Positions 1 through 9,303 are shown, counted from the first letter of the stretch. The stretch is DNA of 64,000 nt from Hyphomonadaceae bacterium (GCA_016714495.1 JADKDU010000002.1:310001-374000), one strand, 5' to 3'. Made by a program: numbers and translations. Notes: generated from the letters alone by a model not told the origin.

Positions 1-1232
1 TGCTCGTTGAACAGCACAGCGGACTTCACCAGCGCGGTGATGCGGGCGATTTCTTCAGGCGGGCGCGGCTGCCACGTGGCGGGCTGGCCTTCGGCGCCAG
101 GCACGCGCATGTGGTCGATGGCGACGGCGACGGAGAGACGCTGGATCTTGCCGCCTTCGACGACTTCGGTGCGCAGCGTCTTGTCGATCTCGTAATTGAC
201 CGTGGATTCGTTGCGATTGGCCGAAGACTGGCTCTTCGGCTGGGTGCAGCGGCCGGTTGAGCGCCGGTGGGAACGTTGTTGGCGACGGTGGTTTCATCGC
301 CCGGATTGGCTTCCTGATTGGTGGACGAATCCTCGACCGTCGTTTCGGAGCGGACCACGCGGCTGTCGGGATTGTAGGTTTCCGAGCTCTGCGTCACCTT
401 GTTGAAGTCGGCTTCGACCGAGACGGTGACTTTTGCGGCCCCGGGTCCGGCGATGTTCTCGATCACGTCGAGAACCTTCTTGCGATAGCCGTCTTCCAGA
501 GCGTTGCGGCGTTCGTCGTTGGATGTGCCGCCGCCCGCTGCGCCGCTGGGGTCGTTTCTCATCGGTCGCGGCGGCGAGCAGGCGACCGTCGGTGGAGGCG
601 ACCGTGACGGCGCCCACGGCGAGGCCGGGGACCTGCGAGGCCACGATATTGCGGATCGCACGGACCTTCTCCGGCGACATGATGTTGCCGGTGATCTTCA
701 GAACTACCGACGCCTTGGGCTTTTCGGAGTTCTGCTGGAAGAGCGGGCGGTCTGGCACTGAGAGGTGGACACGGGCCGATTGCACCATGTCGTAGGCCGA
801 AATCGTGCGCTCCAGCTCGCCTTCCATGGCGCGGAGCTGCTTGATGTTCAGCACGAACTGGGTTTCGCCGAGTGCATCAGACTTGTCGAAGATTTCCCAG
901 CCGATCGAGCCGCGCGTGGGCAAGCCCTGCTCGGACAGCATCATCCGCGCGTCTTCGACCTTGTCGGCCGGCACGAACACGGCCGAGCCGCCGCCTTCGA
1001 GCGTGTAGGGGACGCCGGCCGTGTCGAGCTTGTTGGTAATCTCGGAAGCTTCCTCGAGATCAAGACCGGAGAAAAGAAGTTTCTGCCCGCCGGCGTCGCC
1101 GCGGAGCATGATGACGCCCAAACCGCCGCCAACGAGCGCCACAACGACGAGCGCCGCAGCGATTCGCATCCGGCCTGAACGGGCGAGTTGCGCCACCAGG
1201 CTTTTGGATTCGTCAGTTTTGGGGTCGGCCAT
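1..1232 (-). pseudogene. fliF: Flagellar M-ring protein FliF, two frameshifts, 3' part outside the window
   Basis: FliF forms the MS ring in the inner membrane, the base on which the flagellar motor and export gate are built. The N-terminus has a membrane segment at about residues 23-41. It is followed by typical ring-building motifs (LLFSGLDLEEA, MLSEQGLPTRGS, ARVHLSVPDRPLF, IVASQVPGL). The frame is lost at the T run 555-557 (one base too many) and regained at the G run 242-244 (one base too few). The middle piece (LEDGYRKKVLDVIENIAGPG) lies in another frame, and the final piece (STVNYEIDKTLRTEV) is back in the starting frame. Because the two changes compensate and both sit in homopolymers, assembly error is the likeliest cause; real inactivation is possible. 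Translation of the raw sequence would stop near 294. The gene continues past position 1. Confidence 0.93.
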
Positions 1233-1302
1233 GAACGCTCGGAAAATTCTGCCTGCATCGCGACTTGCGACTAGGCAGGAATTTCCCTGTGCGTGGTAAA
1301 CG

Positions 1303-1344
1303 CGGTCTTAAGACCGGCGGTTTGCTTTGTTAGCGAAACCTTAA
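1303..1344 (-). promoter_or_regulatory. Probable CtrA-type regulatory site upstream of fliF
   Basis: In the 167-base gap between sciP and fliF, positions 1330-1344 read TTAG-N7-TTAA, one base from the CtrA consensus TTAA-N7-TTAA. A second TTAA lies in a perfect 14-base palindrome at 1303-1316 (CGGTCTTAAGACCG). The ten-base word CTTAAGACCG occurs at both sites. CtrA controls early flagellar genes including fliF in Caulobacter, so placement about 100 bases upstream of the fliF start fits. Binding itself is inferred. Confidence 0.55.
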
Positions 1345-1399
1345 GACCGACCGCACGCCGTCCCTCCCCATAGTCCCGGGACGGCGCTCGCGGGGTCGT

Positions 1400-1669
1400 T
1401 TAGCGATAGTTTTGCAGGCGAGTTGTGCGCAGGCCTTTTACGCCGTGGCGCTCGTAGAGGCGTTCCCAGCCGCCGAACTCTTCTTTCGAGAGTTCGTAGC
1501 GTTCACACGCATCATCAGCGGACAGGAGTCCGCCATGGACGGCCGCAACGACTTCCGCCTTGCGACGGGTGACCCAACGTTGAATCCCGGGCGCAGGAAG
1601 ATCCGCCAGGGTAATATGACGTCCGTCCGGGCCCACGACGGCCGCGCTGGACGCGCTTTGGCTCAGCAT
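1400..1669 (-). CDS. sciP: CtrA inhibitor SciP (DUF1153)
   Basis: SciP is a small helix-turn-helix protein that binds CtrA and blocks transcription of CtrA-dependent genes in G1 cells in Caulobacter. The 89-residue product carries the whole family core: VGPDGRHITLADLPAPG, RWVTRRKAEVVAAV, GGLLSADDACERYELS and the C-terminal GLRTTRLQNYR. A longer upstream extension of the frame exists, but the ATG at 1667-1669 has a GGAG eight bases upstream and gives the usual family length of about 90 residues. The gene sits between flgE and fliF on the same strand, a position typical of alphaproteobacterial flagellar clusters. It lies directly upstream of the putative CtrA site. Confidence 0.92.
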   Translation of the reverse strand: MLSQSASSAAVVGPDGRHITLADLPAPGIQRWVTRRKAEVVAAVHGGLLSADDACERYELSKEEFGGWERLYERHGVKGLRTTRLQNYR

Positions 1670-1926
1670 GGAAATCTCCGCTTGCTGCTTCAGTCTGTGG
1701 TGGGACCATAGGCAGCGGGTACTAAGGGCACGCGCAGACCGACCGGACGCTTTTCGAGAAATGAACGCGAAAGTTCCATGGAAATGCGGTTGCGCCGGAA
1801 ACCATTCCGAAACGTGGCGGATGAGGTAAGGCAAACGAGCGATGATGCACGGTGCGGTGTCAGACGCGTTCTGCGCCCCCAGATACCCGTGTGTCTCCGC
1901 GCAATCATCACTCGGTCCCTACTCAA

Positions 1927-3303
1927 CTATCGTTTCAACCTGATCAGCTCGTCGAGCATCTCATCGGCGGTGGTGATGATCTTCGATGACGCCGAGTAGG
2001 CGCGTTGGGTCATGATGAGGTTCGAGAACTCTTCCGCGAGGTCGACGGTCGAGGCTTCCAGCGAGCGCGCCGCGATCGTGCCCGCGCCGCCTATGCCGGC
2101 GCCCCGCATCGAGAGAGCGCCAGCGCCCGGCCCGAGGCGATAGACGCCGCCATGCTCGGGGATCAGTCCGTCGACGTTGCCGAACGTCGCCAGCGGCACT
2201 TGATAGATGCGGCGCGTGAGGCCGTTGGTGAAGATGGCGGTGACGTAGCCATCGTCATCGACGTCGACTGACGCAAGCGAGCCGAACGGCGTGCCATCGA
2301 CCTGCGACGTGCCGAGTTGCGAAGGCGAATCGTAGTTGGTGAGACCGCCCGGCGCGCCGGGACCCCCCATGTCCAGCGTGATCGACTGCGCGGCGAGGCC
2401 GAGATCGGCATCCCATTCCGGGCCGGCGCCCGTGCCGCTTTCGCCGATGGAAAGCGTTAGCGGTAGCGTCGAGTTTGCGGCGTCCAGTTGGCCAAACGGC
2501 GTAAAGACGAGCGTGCCGGTGGCGAGCTGGCCATCGACCAGCGTGCCGCCGCCTGGGACGACATCGTCCGCCGGCATGTGCACCTCGGTATACCATTCGT
2601 TCGGGCCGGCTTTCAGGAACGACATGGTCAGCGTGTGCAGGCCGCCCTGGCTGTCGTAGACCTGAATCGGAACCTGGAAGTCCGGCGTGATGGCGCCGGA
2701 GGCCATGTTGGCGGTGCTGTCGGCGGCGTCATAGACGTTGCCGGTCACGGCCGCCGATACGGCTTGCGATGATTGCAGGTTGGCCGAGAGCGAAAGGCGC
2801 GCGGTTGCCTCTGCGCCGCCGGCGATACCCGACACGCGGATCGGTTCGAGGCCGTTGAGATCGGTCGGGTTCGCGGTGACCTGACCGGTGGAGTCGACGG
2901 GCCAGCCCTGCAGATAATAACCCGCCGAGTTCTGGAGATAGCCATCGGCGTCTGGCGTGAACTGGCCGGCGCGGGTGTAGTAGTAGGGGTCGCGCGCTGT
3001 GGCGTCGTCGCTGCGACCGCGGACGACGAAGAAGCCGTTGCCGGAGACTGCAAGGTGCGTCGCGACCGAGGACGCAATCGAGGAGCCCTGTTCGCTCATC
3101 AGCGGCGAGGAGCGGCTGGACACGCCGCCGGCATTGTAGGTCGACTGTCGGTTCTGGGAGTTGAGCAACGACGTGAAGTCATTGCGGAGGCGCTTATAGC
3201 CCACGGTGTTGACGTTCGCGATGTTGTCGGAGATGGCCGCGAGCGCGCTAGAGTTGGCGCGCATGCCGGCGGCGCCGGCGAGCATGGCGGAGTTGATACT
3301 CAT
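1927..3303 (-). CDS. flgE: Flagellar hook protein FlgE
   Basis: FlgE is the extracellular hook subunit, secreted through the flagellar export apparatus and polymerised under the FlgD cap. The 458-residue protein has the N-terminal rod-hook-filament motif (ALAAISDNIANVNTVGYKR), the FlgE motif FFVVRGR at about residues 92-98, and the C-terminal coiled-coil-forming segment (FSNLIMTQRAYSASSKIIT). Both ends are intact, so the frame is complete. It lies 114 bases downstream of flgD in the same orientation. That gap holds no sigma-54 element I could find, so transcription is presumably from the promoter upstream of fliK. Confidence 0.96.
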   Translation of the reverse strand: MSINSAMLAGAAGMRANSSALAAISDNIANVNTVGYKRLRNDFTSLLNSQNRQSTYNAGGVSSRSSPLMSEQGSSIASSVATHLAVSGNGFFVVRGRSDDATARDPYYYTRAGQFTPDADGYLQNSAGYYLQGWPVDSTGQVTANPTDLNGLEPIRVSGIAGGAEATARLSLSANLQSSQAVSAAVTGNVYDAADSTANMASGAITPDFQVPIQVYDSQGGLHTLTMSFLKAGPNEWYTEVHMPADDVVPGGGTLVDGQLATGTLVFTPFGQLDAANSTLPLTLSIGESGTGAGPEWDADLGLAAQSITLDMGGPGAPGGLTNYDSPSQLGTSQVDGTPFGSLASVDVDDDGYVTAIFTNGLTRRIYQVPLATFGNVDGLIPEHGGVYRLGPGAGALSMRGAGIGGAGTIAARSLEASTVDLAEEFSNLIMTQRAYSASSKIITTADEMLDELIRLKR

Positions 3304-3417
3304 GGTCGAAGCTCCCAGAAAACCTGCGGGGCAGGGTTCAGCACTGTTGGGTTGGTTGGCCGCTTATGCAGCCAGACGGCGCGCTTCTGCGCCGGAGAGT
3401 TTAGAGGCGGCGGGCGA

Positions 3418-4107
3418 TTAGTTCGTCGCTGCCTGCGTAGAATTGTTCATCAGGCGTTTGATGTCGGCGAACGCGAACACGCCGGCAGGCGTCGTCAGCG
3501 CGGGTTCGCCATAGGTGAGATCGACGCCGGTGATTTTCGTCACCAGCGAATGGTTGGGCGTGATGGCTTTCTTGTTGGCGTCTTCGGCGACGACGCTGAT
3601 CCAGTAGGGTTGGTCGGTAGTGGCCTTGCCGCCCTTGTTGACTTCGCCGTTCCAGGTGAATTCGTGGTTGCCGGCTTCCAGCTCGCCAGTCTTGGAATAG
3701 AGCACCTTGCCTGAAGCGTCCGTGACCGTGACGGTGCTGGACGATGCATCGGAGGGCAGTTCGTAACGCCATTTGACGGGGTCGCCGGTGAATTGCGCGC
3801 CGGCGGAATCGATTTCCGCTTCCTGGCCGAGATAGCCTGACAGCGACGCGCCGGCGCTGGAGTTCGTGGCAGCGATCAGCGTTTCAAGCTTCGTGTTGAC
3901 GCCGATCTGTTGTTCGACGCCGGAAAACTGGACAAGCTGTTCTGTGAACTGGGTCGAGTCCATCGGCTCGAGCGGATCCTGATTCTGGATCTGCGCGGTG
4001 AGGATCGTCAGGAAGGTGTCGAAGTTGCTCGACAGCGTGGCGGCCGATTGCGCGCCGCTGGTCGCTGCAGCGACGGCCGGGGGGACGAAGGAGATCAGGT
4101 CAGACAT
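3418..4107 (-). CDS. flgD: Flagellar hook capping protein FlgD
   Basis: FlgD caps the growing hook and is needed for FlgE assembly. The 229-residue frame has the family signature FLTILTAQIQNQDPLEPMDS followed by FTEQLVQFSGVEQQIGVN at about residues 31-70. The C-terminal half carries the FlgD Ig-like/tudor region (GEVNKGGKATTDQPYWISVV). The ATG at 4105-4107 is preceded by AGGAG. The start lies 12 bases after the fliK stop, so the two are probably co-transcribed and translationally coupled. Confidence 0.95.
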   Translation of the reverse strand: MSDLISFVPPAVAAATSGAQSAATLSSNFDTFLTILTAQIQNQDPLEPMDSTQFTEQLVQFSGVEQQIGVNTKLETLIAATNSSAGASLSGYLGQEAEIDSAGAQFTGDPVKWRYELPSDASSSTVTVTDASGKVLYSKTGELEAGNHEFTWNGEVNKGGKATTDQPYWISVVAEDANKKAITPNHSLVTKITGVDLTYGEPALTTPAGVFAFADIKRLMNNSTQAATN

Positions 4108-4119
4108 GTCTCAGCTCCT

Positions 4120-5646
4120 TCACGCGACAAGATCGAGGCGCGATGACGGCCGCCAGGGACGGGCGGCGGCGGCAGTCTGGTGGTCGACGGCGACGTCCAG
4201 GGGCGCGAAGCCGCGCCAGACATTGGCGGACGCGTTGCGCTCGCTGGTGTTCTGGTCGCCGGCGGAATCGCGGTTCTGGTTGGTCGAAAGTTCGAACTTG
4301 ATGCCGCCTTCGGCGACATCGATGCCGGCGTCTGATAGCGCGTTCGAGTGAGCGCTGGCCGCGTATCAGATCGGCGAGCGCGGCGCGTCGTGCGGCGAGG
4401 ACGGCGTGGATCTTCTTGTCGGCGCCGACTTCGATGCGGACGTCGACGCGGCCGAGCTCTGCGGGGTCGAGGCGGATTTCGTAACGCTGGGCGCGGCCGT
4501 CGAAGCGTTCGACCATGCGCTGGTAGACCTGGACAGTGGTAGGCGGAGCGTTCTGCAGGGCCGGGTTGGTCTGCGTGGCGCGCATGGCGTCAGTCGTGGT
4601 TGTGCGCGCGGCCGCGAGAGGGTCAGCCGGCGTTGATGTGGCTGGGGGTGGCGCGATGTCGGGCTTGATCTCCGGCGCGGCCTCGGCGGCGAGCGTGGCG
4701 GCGGATGCCGGCTTCGTGGCTGTTGCGCGCGTGCTGGCGGCGCCAGTCTGGGCGGCGGCGGGCAGCTTTTCGGCTGATGTTGGTGTTGCCTCGATCGGCG
4801 CAGCTGCTGCGCGTTCGGCGCCAGGGGCGGAGAGCGAGGCGGCTTCCGGCTGGGGCGCGGTCGTAGGCGTGACGGCTGCAGCGGTGATCACGCCAGCTTG
4901 CGGGGCGGGCGCGGCGTTGGCGGCCGGCACAGGGGCGCTGTCGGTTTTATCGTTGTTCTCGTCAGCGGAGTCGGACGGGGCGGCGGATGATGTCGGCTTT
5001 GCGGTTGGCGTTGTCGCAGCTTTCGTGGCGGGGGCAGCGGCGACGGCAGCAGCTTGCGCGGGCACGACAGCGGTGATCGCGCCAGCTTGCGGGGCGGGCG
5101 TGGCGTTGGCGGTCTGCGCAGGGGCGCTGTCGGTTGTATCGTTGTTCTCGTCAGCGGAGTCGGACGGGGCGGCGGATGATGTCGGCTTTGCTGTTGGCGT
5201 TGTCGCAGCTTTCGCGGCGGGGGCGGCAGGAGCTTGCGCAGGCACGGCAGCGGCGGCCTGCGCGGCAGCGGCCGCGGCTGCGCTTGCGCCCGGTTGCGGG
5301 ACAGGCGGAGCGGATGAGTCGATGCTGGGGGCTTCAGCCGCTCCATCTACCGTGGCGTCTGGCGCGGGCTGGACCTGGCTCATACCAGCAAGGATCGCCT
5401 CGGGGAGAATTGGCGGCGCAGGGCACCACAGGCGGTGGCGGGGCAGGTTGCACGACGACGGGCGCAGTCGCCGTCCCGTCTCGCCGCGACGTCAGCTCCG
5501 GAGTCAGGCGCCCTAGAAGTTGCGGTCTCGGTCTCCAGCAGGTCGGCGAAGCTGGGGCCGTCGTCTTTCGGCGACGTGGCCTTCGGCGCAGCTGGCTCGG
5601 GCCGGGCGACGGGCTTGGTCGGGAGAAGGTCAACTGCTGAGGTCAC
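4120..5646 (-). pseudogene. fliK: Flagellar hook-length control protein FliK, three frameshifts
   Basis: FliK measures hook length and switches export specificity. Assembled from pieces, the product is about 508 residues: a start at GTG 5644-5646 (DGPSFADLLETETA), a long Ala/Pro/Thr-rich linker, and the C-terminal domain (RYEIRLDPAELGRVDVRIEV ... GIDVAEGGIKFELST), ending at TGA 4120-4122. Frame changes are needed at about 5471-5490, 5411-5425 and 4338-4347. The last is explained by loss of one GC pair from a GCGCGC run. The linker contains a 189-base in-frame tandem duplication. It is the first gene of fliK-flgD-flgE, directly behind a sigma-54 promoter. Sequencing error in low-complexity GC is likely, but true loss cannot be excluded. 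Confidence 0.85.
4881..5246. repeat. 189-bp tandem duplication inside the fliK linker
   Basis: Copy one runs 4881-5069 and copy two starts at 5070, both opening with GCGGTGATC(A/G)CGCCAGC. They differ at only a handful of bases until about 5220, after which they diverge. The period of 189 bases is 63 codons, so the duplication keeps frame. It encodes an Ala/Thr/Pro-rich block containing SDSADENND in each copy. Linker length in FliK proteins influences hook length, so this is a plausible recent length change. Confidence 0.85.
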
Positions 5647-5704
5647 GCTGTTCCACGCTTCATCGGCTTCGGCCCATTACGAGCGCGAAGCGTGAGAAGA
5701 GTGT

Positions 5705-5719
5705 GCAACCCGCGGGCCA
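5705..5719 (-). promoter_or_regulatory. Sigma-54 promoter for fliK-flgD-flgE
   Basis: Read on the minus strand, this is TGGCCCGCGGGTTGC, matching the sigma-54 pattern TGGCNCG-N4-TTGC. The GG and GC elements are exactly 12 bases apart. The expected start of transcription is near 5693, about 47 bases before the fliK GTG. Class III flagellar operons of Caulobacter use sigma-54 with the activator FlbD. Confidence 0.75.
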
Positions 5720-5885
5720 GTAATCTTTAGGATAAAAAGCTCCTGCAAATACGCATTCCACTGGTTAACGCGACCGCTTTTTGCTGCGCTGATGCGGCAA
5801 GAGTCGCTCTACAGGCCTGCAGAACTTGCCGGGCGCCGGGCAGGAGCGGCGCTGGCGCTTGGGTGGTTGTCCCGCGAGCTTCGGC

Positions 5886-5902
5886 TGGCCCGCAACTTGC
5901 TT
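5886..5902 (+). promoter_or_regulatory. Sigma-54 promoter for flgK-flgL
   Basis: TGGCCCGCAACTTGCTT fits TGGCNCG-N4-TTGCW with the GG and GC elements 12 bases apart. The predicted transcription start is near 5912, leaving a leader of about 185 bases before the flgK GTG. Confidence 0.75.
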
Positions 5903-6097
5903 GGTTAACGGCAACGTTGCGGCCAGTGCGCTGGGACGTTCGGGGCAGAAGCTCCCGTCTCGCGATTTCAGCGAACGTATTCAGGAAGATAGAACGATAC
6001 CGGTGAAGGCTGGTCGCGCGGAGCGGCCCGGCAGATCGCGCCTACCCGGCAATCGGGGTGGGCAAGAAATGCACGGTCACCTGATGGAGATGCGATC

Positions 6098-8212
6098 GTG
6101 TCGATCAGCAGCATGATGTCGATCGGTCTTTCCGCCCTCGCTGCGAACCAGCAGGCGCTGAAGGCCACGTCGACCAACGTCGCAAACGTCAACACGGTGG
6201 GCTATTCGCGCCTGGACGTGCAATTCATCTCGCGCGAGGCCTCGGGCGGCCTGTCGGGCGTCGAGATCGAAGTGAGGCGCGTCGCCAACGCCTATCTGGC
6301 TGCGGCGGAGATGCGTGGCGCGGCGGATGTGGCGTCGGCCGACATTCTCTCCCAATTCATGGACCGGGCGCAGGGTCTGCTGGGCGATCCGTCCGATGCG
6401 TCGTCCGTTTTCTCGACGCTCGACCCCGTGTTCGCCAGCTTCGGCGCGTTGGCGGTTGACCCGGCCTCTGCGTTGCGGCGGTCATCGACACTGTCGGACC
6501 TGACGACGCTGCTCGCGCAGCTCGACACGACGGCGGAAGAGATCCAGGCGCTGCGTGATGAATCGCAGTCGCGGATCATTTCCTCGCTGGAGGAAGCCAA
6601 CTCACTGATGAGCGGGATCGCCCGCCTCAACATGTCGATCCAGCGCTCTTCCATCGCCGGCGTTTCGGCAAGTGAGGCGGAGACCGAGCAGCAGCGCATG
6701 ATCGACCGGCTGTCGGAAATCATTGATATTCGCGCGCAGAAACGCACACTGGGCGGCGTCGAGGTGCGCACAACGGACGGCATGCTGCTGGTCGATCTCG
6801 ATGCCGCGAGACTTGGTCTGGATTCGACAACGGAAGGCGAACCCCATCCGGGCGTCGTAATGATGCCGCCGCGCTCCACAACGGAAACGCCGCTGGAAAC
6901 GCATATCTCGGGCGGCGAACTCAAAGGCCTGTTGCGCGCGCGGGACAAGGAGCTGGTGAACCTGCAGCTTGCCTTCGGCGAGTTCGCCGCGGGGACAGCC
7001 GAGGCGCTCAACGCCGCTCACAACGCCGCGAGCACTGTTCCAGCGCCCGCCGCCATGATTGGACGGAATACGGGGCTGCTGGAAGATGACCTGCTCAACT
7101 TCTCCGGCGTAACGCACATCGGCATTGTGGATAGCGAAGGCAATGTGGTCCGCAACTTCCGCGTCGACTTCGCTAACGGCGAAATTCTCGACGACCAGGC
7201 GAATGTGACGCCGTTCGGCGGCGCCACAATCGGCGCGCTGCGGGACGCTCTCAATCTGGCCATGGATCCCGACGCCACGATCAGTTTCGAAAACGGCGTC
7301 ATGGAACTCGAGACATCCGTGGTGGACGCCGGCGTGGTCATCACCGACGATCCGACAAACCCGGCGCGTCGCGCGGGACGCGGCTTCTCGCACACATTCG
7401 GCCTCAACGATCTTGTCACGCATGGCGGTCCGCTGAGCTATGCGACCGGCCTCTCGGCGCTCGACAATCATGGGTTCATTGACGGCGACATCACGTTCGC
7501 GATGCGCGACCACGATGGAGCGATCGTCCGCACGTTCAACTTCCATGTCACGGCGGGCGCCTCGCTGGGATCGTTGCGCGACGATCTGAATACGGCGCTG
7601 CAAGGCTATGGCGCGGCGACGCTGGACGCCAATGGTCGTCTTGCATTGACGCCGACCAACAACAATATCGGCCGGATCGATGTGCTGCAGGATACGACTG
7701 TGCGGGGCGACACGTCCATGTCCGTGTCGCAGCTGTTCGGATTTGGCGAGCAGCTGTCGATCGAGCGCGCCCGCAGCAACAGCATCCGGGCCGATATCGT
7801 CGCCAACCCTAACCTTGTCGCGACCGCGCAGGCCGATCTGGCGGGCGCCGCCGCGAATACGCGCGTGCTTTCGCCGGGCGATGGGCGAGGCGCGCTGGGG
7901 CTGGAGGCGGCGGGCGCTACGCCGCGGACCTTTGCAAATGCCGGTGGGCTATCGGGACAAGTTACATCGATCTCGGATTATGCGGCGCGCCTTGCGGGCC
8001 ACGCCGGTGTGCGCGCCGAGGCGCTTGAAGGCGCACGTGCTGCGGCGGACTCTGTCCGGGAGGAAGTGCGCCAGCGCCGCATGAGCGAGGAAGGCGTCAA
8101 CCTCGACGAAGAACTAGTGAAGATGACCACCTATCAGCAGGCCTATGCCGCCGCTTCGCGCATGATCCAGGCGGCGAAGGACCTCTACGACATCTGCCTG
8201 AACCTGGTTTGA
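6098..8212 (+). CDS. flgK: Flagellar hook-associated protein 1 FlgK
   Basis: FlgK is the first hook-filament junction protein. The 704-residue frame starts with a GTG preceded by GGAGA. It shows the N-terminal motif LSALAANQQALKATSTNVAN and VNTVGYSR, a central FlgK region (LLRARDKELVNLQLAFGEFA ... LNAAHN), and the C-terminal motif LDEELVKMTTYQQAYAAASR that forms the paired helices of axial proteins. Length is normal for alphaproteobacteria and no frame break is seen, in contrast to fliF and fliK. flgL follows after 12 bases. Confidence 0.95.
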   Translation: MSISSMMSIGLSALAANQQALKATSTNVANVNTVGYSRLDVQFISREASGGLSGVEIEVRRVANAYLAAAEMRGAADVASADILSQFMDRAQGLLGDPSDASSVFSTLDPVFASFGALAVDPASALRRSSTLSDLTTLLAQLDTTAEEIQALRDESQSRIISSLEEANSLMSGIARLNMSIQRSSIAGVSASEAETEQQRMIDRLSEIIDIRAQKRTLGGVEVRTTDGMLLVDLDAARLGLDSTTEGEPHPGVVMMPPRSTTETPLETHISGGELKGLLRARDKELVNLQLAFGEFAAGTAEALNAAHNAASTVPAPAAMIGRNTGLLEDDLLNFSGVTHIGIVDSEGNVVRNFRVDFANGEILDDQANVTPFGGATIGALRDALNLAMDPDATISFENGVMELETSVVDAGVVITDDPTNPARRAGRGFSHTFGLNDLVTHGGPLSYATGLSALDNHGFIDGDITFAMRDHDGAIVRTFNFHVTAGASLGSLRDDLNTALQGYGAATLDANGRLALTPTNNNIGRIDVLQDTTVRGDTSMSVSQLFGFGEQLSIERARSNSIRADIVANPNLVATAQADLAGAAANTRVLSPGDGRGALGLEAAGATPRTFANAGGLSGQVTSISDYAARLAGHAGVRAEALEGARAAADSVREEVRQRRMSEEGVNLDEELVKMTTYQQAYAAASRMIQAAKDLYDICLNLV

Positions 8213-8224
8213 GGAAGATAGAAG

Positions 8225-9148
8225 ATGGTTCGAATTTCCTCTGCGATGATCCCTTCGGCTTCGCTGGCCGACATTTCCCGCGCTCAGCAGGATCTGGTTG
8301 AGGCCGCACGGCAGAGTTCGGCGCAAACGCGCGCCAGCGACCTGAAGGGTTATGGTCGCGAGGCGCAGACACTGGTGTCAGCACAGCGACTAGTCGCGCG
8401 CACGGAGGGCTTTCAGGCCACTGCGCGAGAGCTGACGACGCGCATGCAGATCCAGGATGTGACGATAGGGCGTGCGGCGGACGCAGTGAGCAAGCTCAAG
8501 GAAGATCTGTTCCAGAACGTGGGTCTCGAAAGCGGCGAGGGTGTGCGCGCGCAGCTCGAGGAAGCCTTCGCGGTAATCAAGGATGCGATGAATATCAACC
8601 TTGGCGGACGCTATCTGTTTGGCGGCGTGCTGAATGATCGGCCGCCGATAACGGCGGCCTCGCTGAGCGACCTCGCGGCGAACCCGCTGGAAGACGCAAT
8701 GGAAGAAGGCGCGGAGGCGCAGGTCATGCGCATCGAAGAAGGCCGCACCGTGCAGGCTGGATTGGTGGCCGACGATGTGGTGTCGCTCGCCATGGCGTCG
8801 CTGAAGCGGCTGGCGGAACTGGATGAAGGCCCGGATGGCCCGTTTGGCGGCGACCTGACCAATTTGCAGAAACAGGCGATCCAGACCGAGCTGACCTCGC
8901 TGTCGGCTGCGTTCGACCACATCCTGTCGCGGCAATCCGAGAATGGACGGCTGGCGAAGGATGTCGACAGCGCCTCGACCCGCCTGACGTCGAGCCTCAA
9001 TGCGCTGGATGAAGCGATAGGCGGAATTGTGAATGTCGATCTCGCGGAGGTGGCTGTGCGGCTGAACCAGGCGCAGTTCGCCTATGAGTCGTCAGCGAGC
9101 ATCTTCAACGTGTTGCGGAACCTGTCGCTTCTAAATATTCTCAAGTAG
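8225..9148 (+). CDS. flgL: Flagellar hook-associated protein 3 FlgL
   Basis: FlgL is the second junction protein, between FlgK and flagellin. The 307 residues include flagellin-like ends: N-terminal MVRISSAMIPSASLADISRA, the conserved NLGGRYLFGG at about residues 123-132, and C-terminal LNQAQFAYESSASIFNVLR. The ATG follows GAGGAAGATAGAAG, a good ribosome site. It is co-transcribed with flgK. A GC-rich imperfect inverted repeat (9208-9240) lies downstream without a clear T run. Confidence 0.93.
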   Translation: MVRISSAMIPSASLADISRAQQDLVEAARQSSAQTRASDLKGYGREAQTLVSAQRLVARTEGFQATARELTTRMQIQDVTIGRAADAVSKLKEDLFQNVGLESGEGVRAQLEEAFAVIKDAMNINLGGRYLFGGVLNDRPPITAASLSDLAANPLEDAMEEGAEAQVMRIEEGRTVQAGLVADDVVSLAMASLKRLAELDEGPDGPFGGDLTNLQKQAIQTELTSLSAAFDHILSRQSENGRLAKDVDSASTRLTSSLNALDEAIGGIVNVDLAEVAVRLNQAQFAYESSASIFNVLRNLSLLNILK

Positions 9149-9303
9149 CCGGCATTTCTGGCGCTGATCCGCGCACCCTCCCCAGCATTTCTCTATGGCG
9201 CCGCAGCAAACGCGACGCGAGCGCGTCGTGTCGCGCGTTTCGACGCTTGCTTACCGCTGGGCAAGTGGCAGGCTGGGGGAAACAACAATCTTCGAGGGAG
9301 GGC

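Larger units (their letters stand above)
5647..6097. other. 451-base divergent regulatory region between fliK and flgK
   Basis: I see no convincing gene here. An open frame across its right part lacks family features and a ribosome site. The region contains the two outward-facing sigma-54 promoters and an AT-rich patch around 5726-5770 that could bind IHF or an activator. Confidence 0.6.

Noticed and set aside
3304..3417. Possible separate sigma-54 promoter for flgE
   Set aside because: A TGGC occurs but the required GC element at the right spacing is absent.
4881..5246. Repeat array resembling a CRISPR or mobile element
   Set aside because: It is two in-frame copies of a coding linker with a 189-base period and no spacers; a simple tandem duplication in fliK.
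5826..6116. Open frame in the flagellar divergent region
   Set aside because: It overlaps the sigma-54 promoter and flgK start and has no family features; it is better explained as leader DNA.
9208..9240. GC-rich inverted repeat after flgL as a terminator
   Set aside because: The arms pair imperfectly and no T run follows, so it is only mentioned with flgL.
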